Origin: Oscillospiraceae bacterium
Lineage (GTDB): Bacteria > Bacillota > Clostridia > Oscillospirales > CAG-272
Length of the DNA: 64,000 bases
NCBI GenBank assembly: GCA_015063905.1
Contig: SVTF01000003.1
Coordinates: forward strand, 1-64,000
Reading direction: 5' to 3'
The translations under genes were made by a program, and so were the position numbers. The notes under the pieces were generated by a model, which was given only the letters and a program-made list of their open reading frames with translations, ran no database searches and had not been told where the DNA came from. This document shows positions 59,822-64,000 of the stretch, one piece after another (position 1 is the stretch's first letter; the number at the start of each line of letters is the position of its first letter).

Positions 59822-60940
59822 TTACTTTATGTATTTTTCCACGATGGCGTCCATCTCTGCCATCTTTGCTTCCATATCGGCAACCAGCTTGAACTGATTG
59901 CGCGCTCTGTCAAGGTTGTGATCGGGATATTCAGTTCTGAAATAGACGTCGCCGTCAAGATAATCGGAAAGGAAGCGTATTCCCGTTTCATATGTGAGTA
60001 TCATAGCTCCCATGGGAAGCGCTCTTATCTCGCTCTCCGAAAGGCTGCCCTCAAGTCCTTCTATAAAGCCCTTTGCGAACGCCTCGAACATATCAAGGCG
60101 GCAATACACCTTTGAAAGATCGGTCTCGTCCTCCGCGGCGCTGGATGCTCCAAAGCGGATGCTATCGCCAAAGTCGGCAAGCACGCTGCCGGGCATGACG
60201 GTATCAAGGTCGATAACGCATATTCCCTCGCCCGTTTCATGATCCATCATGATATTGTTGAGCTTGGTGTCGTTGTGCGTTACGCGCAGACTCAGTGTGC
60301 CGTTTGCGATGCCCTTGTTTATATAGGACGTGATATGCTTTCTGTCAAGCGCGAACTTTATGTCGTCGGGGATGAGGTGCGCCCTGCCCGACCTGTTCTC
60401 CTTTATCGCCGTCAGAAGATTATCAAATCTCCATTCAGTGTTGTGGAAATTGGGAATGGACTCGTGCAGCTTGGACGCGTCAAAATCCTTGAGCTGCATC
60501 TGGAACTGACCAAACGCATACGCCACCTTTTCAAACATCTCGGCTGACTCGACTGCCATAAAGCAATCGCTGTCCTCAACGAAATCGTACATTCTCCAAT
60601 ACGTGCCTCTGCGGTCCACGTGTCCCCATTTACCACTCTTTGTCCAGATGACGTTGAGCGCGCGGCGTGTGGGGTCGATGCCCTTTTCCACGTATCCCTT
60701 ACGTATATGCTCCGTTACTCCCACGATATTCTCCATAACCTCGTCGGGCTTTTTGAAAATATCGGTGTTTATCATCTGCATTACGTATCTCTTTGTCTGC
60801 TCGCCGTTCTTATATGTCAGAAAATACGTGCGGTTGATGTGTCCGTTGCAGCATTCCTCTACGTGAACTATCTCGCCCTCTACCGCAAAATGCGCAGCCG
60901 AGTTTCTTACGTCCTGCTCTGTCAAATTGAAATCTATCAT
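59822..60940 (-). CDS. NahK-like sugar 1-kinase (aminoglycoside phosphotransferase fold)
   Basis: The 372-residue product has the APH kinase fold: a small lobe with CNGHINRTYFLTY, the catalytic loop VTHNDTKLNNIM (about 222-233), and the metal site VIDLDTV (about 246-252). This resembles N-acetylhexosamine 1-kinase NahK of bifidobacteria, which phosphorylates GlcNAc or GalNAc at C1. The neighbours support it: a nucleotidyltransferase upstream and galE downstream, as in lnp clusters. Other sugar or choline kinase functions remain possible. It follows the nucleotidyltransferase gene by 34 bases. Confidence 0.85.
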   Translation of the reverse strand: MIDFNLTEQDVRNSAAHFAVEGEIVHVEECCNGHINRTYFLTYKNGEQTKRYVMQMINTDIFKKPDEVMENIVGVTEHIRKGYVEKGIDPTRRALNVIWTKSGKWGHVDRRGTYWRMYDFVEDSDCFMAVESAEMFEKVAYAFGQFQMQLKDFDASKLHESIPNFHNTEWRFDNLLTAIKENRSGRAHLIPDDIKFALDRKHITSYINKGIANGTLSLRVTHNDTKLNNIMMDHETGEGICVIDLDTVMPGSVLADFGDSIRFGASSAAEDETDLSKVYCRLDMFEAFAKGFIEGLEGSLSESEIRALPMGAMILTYETGIRFLSDYLDGDVYFRTEYPDHNLDRARNQFKLVADMEAKMAEMDAIVEKYIK

Positions 60941-60974
60941 GTCATTCTCCTACATTCATTGTTATTTAGACTTA

Positions 60975-61874
60975 TCACCAAAGCTTTTCGGGATACTCGC
61001 CGCTCTCGATGAGCGCTCTTATCGAGGCAACCACCGCGGGCTTATCCTCGGAATAGGTCACTCCGTACCAGCAAGCCGTTGTGGGATATACCTTTACGTC
61101 GCAAAGTCCCGCGCGCATCTGCTCGTCCACCGCGAATGGCAGATAATACTCGCTCTTTTGCGCCTTGCCGCCCTCACCCTCAAGGAAACGGACAAATCCT
61201 CGCTTGAGCTCGCCAAAGATAGCAGGCGTCAAGCCCCAGCAGTTCATAGATACTATCGTATCGCCCGCAAGGTCTGTCCACTCGCCGTCCTCGCCAAGAT
61301 ACTGCGCGTCAGATCCGTTTGTCTTTATCTTGGTAAGCTCGGTGATGGAAGCAAGCATGCCGTCCTCCGTTGTTACGCATCTGCCGCGCGACACCGTTCC
61401 GTTCTCTGTCAGCGTGTTGCGCAAAACGTAGCCTACCATGCAGTAATTGACGCTGTCCACGCTAAGATTGCCAAGATGCTCCGCGAGCTTTCTGAAGGCG
61501 TCCCTGCCGTAAAAATCGTCCGCGTTGATAACCGCAAAGTTGTCGTCTATATATTTCTCGGCGCAAAGCAGTGCGTGAGACGTTCCCCAAGGCTTTACAC
61601 GACCCTCCGGAACCGAGAAGCCCTCGGGCAGATCGTCTATCTCCTGGAACGCGTATTCAACCTTTATGTAGGGCTCCACTCTTGCGCCCACTGTTTCGCG
61701 GAATGCCTCCAGATTTTCACGTTTGATGATAAAGACCACCTTGTCAAATCCGCATTTTACCGCGTCGTAAATGGAAAAATCGATTATAAACTCTTTGTTG
61801 TCCGTTATGGGATCTATCTGCTTTAATCCGCCGTAGCGCGAGCCCATGCCCGCCGCAAGTATTACAAGTGTCAT
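60975..61874 (-). CDS. Sugar nucleotidyltransferase
   Basis: The 299-residue product has the nucleotidyltransferase signature LAAGMGSRYGGLKQ at residues 5-18 and later AVINADDFYG with the metal-binding Asp. It should join a nucleoside triphosphate with a sugar 1-phosphate; the neighbouring NahK-like kinase would supply GlcNAc-1-P, GalNAc-1-P or Gal-1-P. The ATG at 61874 has AGGAG nine bases before it. It is the first gene of the six-gene operon and follows a good promoter. Confidence 0.9.
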   Translation of the reverse strand: MTLVILAAGMGSRYGGLKQIDPITDNKEFIIDFSIYDAVKCGFDKVVFIIKRENLEAFRETVGARVEPYIKVEYAFQEIDDLPEGFSVPEGRVKPWGTSHALLCAEKYIDDNFAVINADDFYGRDAFRKLAEHLGNLSVDSVNYCMVGYVLRNTLTENGTVSRGRCVTTEDGMLASITELTKIKTNGSDAQYLGEDGEWTDLAGDTIVSMNCWGLTPAIFGELKRGFVRFLEGEGGKAQKSEYYLPFAVDEQMRAGLCDVKVYPTTACWYGVTYSEDKPAVVASIRALIESGEYPEKLW

Positions 61875-61929
61875 AATTTGTATTCTCCTGTACTGTTGTG
61901 ACCGCCGTGTCCACAGCAATCCATCTTAT

Positions 61930-61958
61930 ATTATATATCAACTTTTTAACTTTGTAAA
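61930..61958 (-). promoter_or_regulatory. Promoter of the galactose / N-acetylhexosamine operon
   Basis: Minus strand: TTTACA (61953-61958), 17-bp spacer, TATAAT (61930-61935). Confidence 0.7.
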
Positions 61959-62015
61959 TAGTTTTCCAAAAATTCTTTATCAAAATACAACCGATTTTGT
62001 CATTTGAATAAATTG

Positions 62016-62447
62016 TGATTTATCGGGGCGAGAGGCTTTTAGGGGGGCGAGGGTTCCTTTTGATAAAAGCCACCCTCGCCCCCCTATAACCCCCCACTCC
62101 CGCAAAAAACCTTTAGGGCATAGGGTTAGTGAATTTAAATTTGAAGTAATGCTTAATAAGTGGAGCAAATCTTATTTTTTCTCATCCCCGTTAAGCTAAA
62201 CATTGATTTTGCTTTATCTATAACGGCTGGGTTCGACAATCCACCAATACAGGTTGGCTCAGCAGGCTGAAATTTGCTTGCAAATTTCAGCGTCACCCCA
62301 ATCTAGTTAGAACCCAAAGATTTAAGCGTTTTTGCGGAGCAGAATTTGCTCCGCAAATTCGAGCAAATCTCGCTTGCGAGTTTGCAATTTTTCTAAAAAG
62401 CGACCACGTCTTCCTCACATAGCACCATCTAACTCGCCGATAAATCA
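62016..62447. repeat. Dispersed non-coding repeat, copy B, MITE-like with terminal inverted repeats
   Basis: The 432-bp element has imperfect terminal inverted repeats: TGATTTATCGGGGCGAG at the left (62016-62032) and the complement of TGATTTATCGGCGAG at the right (62433-62447). It encodes no protein. It holds a strong hairpin GGGGGGCGAGGGT/ACCCTCGCCCCCC (62041-62085), a hairpin GCTGAAATTTGC/GCAAATTTCAGC (62266-62291), one around TTTGCGGAGCA/TGCTCCGCAAA (62331-62357), and one around CTCGC/GCGAG (about 62363-62386). The right half matches copy A at 20313-20482 in inverted orientation. Confidence 0.75.
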
Positions 62448-62454
62448 AAATTTG

Positions 62455-62490
62455 AAAAAAGAGCAAACGCTAATAACGTTTGCTCTTTTA
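62455..62490 (-). terminator. Terminator of the LytTR/LiaF-like operon
   Basis: Minus-strand stem GAGCAAACG / CGTTTGCTC followed by six T. Confidence 0.85.
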
Positions 62491-62503
62491 TATTTGTAGT
62501 CTG

Positions 62504-63241
62504 TCAGACTCTTTCGATCTCGATGGCGCCTATTTTGACCGAGCCCTTGATAATGAGCACGGGCGCGTCGGGCAGGGCTTGCTCGCCCTCCTCATCAACC
62601 TCCAAAGCACCGCAAACGACGTCAATATCATGCACAAGACACCATTCCTTTGGAACATATATCTCCATGCCGCCTACCTTATTGGTAACGTAAAGCGTGG
62701 CACCGCCGCGGTATTCCTCCACGTTTTCAAAGCGCACCTCAAGTCCGCCTACCTTGTTTTCAACGCGCCTTTCCATACATTCCGAGCCAAATTCCGCGCA
62801 GTCTATGTATATCTCGGACGCGCCCATCTCGTTTGTGTTGACGCAAACGCGAAAGCCGTTACCGTCACTGTCCTTTTTGCTCTTTTTTCTTTTCCGTCTG
62901 AAGCCCGAGAAAAGCATGCCAAATCCCGCGCCAAGCAGCACCGAGCAGCCAAACACCAGCCAATTGTTGATGATATCGCCGTCCTCGATTCCGCATGCCT
63001 GCGCGATATTGCGCTCGAATATCATGAAAATAAAGCCAAGAAGAACAAAGCTCAACCATGCCTCGCCCTCCACTATCATCGCCACCGCACCGCAAAACAG
63101 CAAGAATCCGCCCGCTATCTGCCAGAACGATACCTCGCCAAACAGATTGGTTACAGGCGCAAGCACGCCAAGCGCGTCAAGTATCAAAAGCACCGCCAAG
63201 GCTACAAAAGCCAAGCCCCAAAGTATCTTTCCAATTTTCAT
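62504..63241 (-). CDS. LiaF-like membrane protein
   Basis: The 245-residue product has four hydrophobic segments in residues 1-110 (the LiaI/LiaF-TM type), a basic linker RRKRKKSKK near 115-123, and a C-terminal beta-rich domain with repeated NKVGGLEVRF and NKVGGMEIYVP strands, typical of the LiaF-like/DUF2154 beta-helix. LiaF in Bacillus inhibits a cell-envelope stress system. Its ATG overlaps the stop codon of the LytTR gene as ATGA, so the two are translationally coupled. Confidence 0.88.
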   Translation of the reverse strand: MKIGKILWGLAFVALAVLLILDALGVLAPVTNLFGEVSFWQIAGGFLLFCGAVAMIVEGEAWLSFVLLGFIFMIFERNIAQACGIEDGDIINNWLVFGCSVLLGAGFGMLFSGFRRKRKKSKKDSDGNGFRVCVNTNEMGASEIYIDCAEFGSECMERRVENKVGGLEVRFENVEEYRGGATLYVTNKVGGMEIYVPKEWCLVHDIDVVCGALEVDEEGEQALPDAPVLIIKGSVKIGAIEIERV

Positions 63242-63693
63242 TTTGAAAACCTCACTTCCTCAATCTTCTCTCTGAGTCTTTTATAGTATCCGCGCGAAAA
63301 ATATGCCTTTTTCTCGCTTTTTTTAAAGGTAAGCTCGCCATTCCCCGTCAACTCGCGGCGAAGCGATGCTATCAGCATCACGTTTGCGACGGTCGATTTG
63401 GATATGCGCACAAAATGCGAGGGCATAATATCCTCAAGCTCAAATAGCTTGTGATTGGTAACGTACCTTCGGTCTTCGGAATTTGCGTATATTTTATCGC
63501 CCTCGCTCTCAAAAAACAGTATGTCGTTTTTCGGAACGTAGTACTCCGTGCCGTTTATGTAGAGGAGTAGCTCGCCGCTTCCCTTGAGCGCGTTCTCAAC
63601 CGCGCGCTCTATCTCGGTGATGACGCTATCGCGCTCGCGGCATCTTATGATGACCTCGTCGCAGTCCTCCGCCGTTTCTATCCTTATCCTCAA
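63238..63693 (-). CDS. Stand-alone LytTR-domain DNA-binding regulator
   Basis: The 151-residue product has a short N-terminal part and a LytTR DNA-binding domain (about 55-148) with YYVPKNDILFFESEGDKIYA and HFVRISKSTVANVMLI, the standard LytTR strands. No receiver domain is present, so it is not a response regulator. Such LytTR plus membrane-inhibitor pairs (LytTR regulatory systems) use the membrane partner to control the regulator. The start is TTG at 63693 after GGAGGTGAGG. It overlaps the LiaF-like gene by four bases. Confidence 0.9.
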   Translation of the reverse strand: MRIRIETAEDCDEVIIRCRERDSVITEIERAVENALKGSGELLLYINGTEYYVPKNDILFFESEGDKIYANSEDRRYVTNHKLFELEDIMPSHFVRISKSTVANVMLIASLRRELTGNGELTFKKSEKKAYFSRGYYKRLREKIEEVRFSK

Positions 63694-64000
63694 GCCGTCC
63701 TCACCTCCGTTTCTTCGATTTTAACACCTTTTTGCGATTTTGTAAAGTCTTTTTGCCCAAGTGGTAGATTTTTTGGGGTAAGACGCAAAAAAAACGCAGT
63801 TTTGTGTTAAAAATCCGCATTTTCGAATCAAAAAACTCTGTTTATACGTCAAAAAATCTCATCTGTTAAGCGTTCTTCTTCCTAAATTTCACAATTCCAT
63901 TCCCCAAAGCCTCAAAATACGTAATTTAAAACGGAATTCTCTCAAATTATCTAAAAATCCCTGTCCTTTGCCCAAAAAGGTTTTGGGGGAGAAGGGGTGC
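63694..64000. other. AT-rich region at the window end
   Basis: A 307-bp stretch with the LytTR promoter at its start (63718-63746). I see no gene, tRNA or clear structure in the remainder. Confidence 0.6.
63718..63746 (-). promoter_or_regulatory. Promoter of the LytTR/LiaF-like operon
   Basis: Minus strand: TTTACA (63741-63746), 17-bp spacer, TAAAAT (63718-63723). Confidence 0.7.

Larger units (their letters stand above)
61875..62503. other. Long intergenic region between the galactose and LytTR operons
   Basis: About 630 bp without a gene. It holds the promoter of the galactose operon (61930-61958), the non-coding inverted-repeat-bounded element (62016-62447), and the terminator of the LytTR/LiaF pair (62455-62490). 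Confidence 0.8.

Noticed and set aside
60927..61826. 299-codon open frame opposite the nucleotidyltransferase gene
   Set aside because: Antisense shadow with no ribosome site or recognisable domain.

Overview
This window reads as a chromosomal segment of an anaerobic, low-to-mid GC Firmicute of the class Clostridia, probably a gut lineage. The evidence is the gene set (McsA/McsB/ClpC, IreB, RbgA, DUF1836, DUF1540, a Na+-pumping decarboxylase operon, a SpoIVFB-like M50 protease), strong AGGAG ribosome binding sites, some TTG/GTG starts, and many sigma-A-like promoters of the form TTGACA-17 bp-TATAAT. I cannot name genus or species from the sequence alone.

Layout. 1-1950: a tRNA-Leu(CAG) gene and a 1.8 kb AT-richer insert carrying one lipoprotein gene, bounded by a 57-bp duplication of the tRNA 3' half. 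2-8.2 kb: a TIM-barrel glycosidase-like gene with a GNAT acetyltransferase, then a phytoene-desaturase-like FAD enzyme and a GH36 alpha-galactosidase on the minus strand. 8.3-13 kb: M50 protease, DUF1836 regulator, a membrane protein, IreB, RibF, and a DacF-like protein that has lost active-site residues. 13-17.2 kb (minus): MATE transporter, zinc-ribbon protein, SPFH/NfeD pair, anchored hypothetical. 17.4-24.1 kb (plus): apgM-like phosphotransfer enzyme, lepB, rbgA, rnhB, yraN, M19 dipeptidase, thrC. 24.3-29 kb: DUF1540 protein, phosphoesterase, and the classic tig-clpP-clpX cluster. 29.1-33.7 kb: tag and aroK (minus), then fucU, an AraC-type regulator and fucI. 33.8-41 kb (minus): ComEC-like metallo-hydrolase, zinc-ribbon membrane protein, LURP-like protein, anchored hypothetical, greA, ctpA, CdaR-type regulator, rsmE. 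41.1-49.2 kb (minus): GH2 beta-galactosidase and a five-gene biotin-dependent Na+-pump decarboxylase operon. 49.4-55.4 kb (plus): mcsA, a degenerate mcsB, clpC, threonine aldolase, murI. 55.4-61.9 kb (minus): a six-gene operon for galactose/N-acetylhexosamine use (nucleotidyltransferase, nahK-like kinase, galE, PHP phosphatase, galM, MATE). 62.0-62.45 kb: a non-coding element with terminal inverted repeats. 62.5-63.7 kb (minus): a LytTR/LiaF-like pair.

How the genes work together: the carbohydrate genes (GH36, GH2, galM, galE, nahK-like kinase, fucU, fucI) suggest use of galactosides, fucose and possibly host-glycan sugars. The oad-type operon couples decarboxylation to Na+ export. The tig-clpP-clpX and mcsA-mcsB-clpC groups cover protein folding and degradation.

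The points most worth following are: the tRNA-Leu tail duplication around an integrase-free cargo; a dispersed non-coding repeat whose hairpin changes in a compensatory way between copies; and two apparent pseudo-enzymes in conserved contexts (a DacF homologue with Thr for the nucleophilic Ser and NAG for KTG, and an McsB homologue lacking phosphagen-kinase catalytic residues beside a ClpC that keeps its phospho-arginine pocket glutamates). No CRISPR array, rRNA, transposase or integrase was seen.
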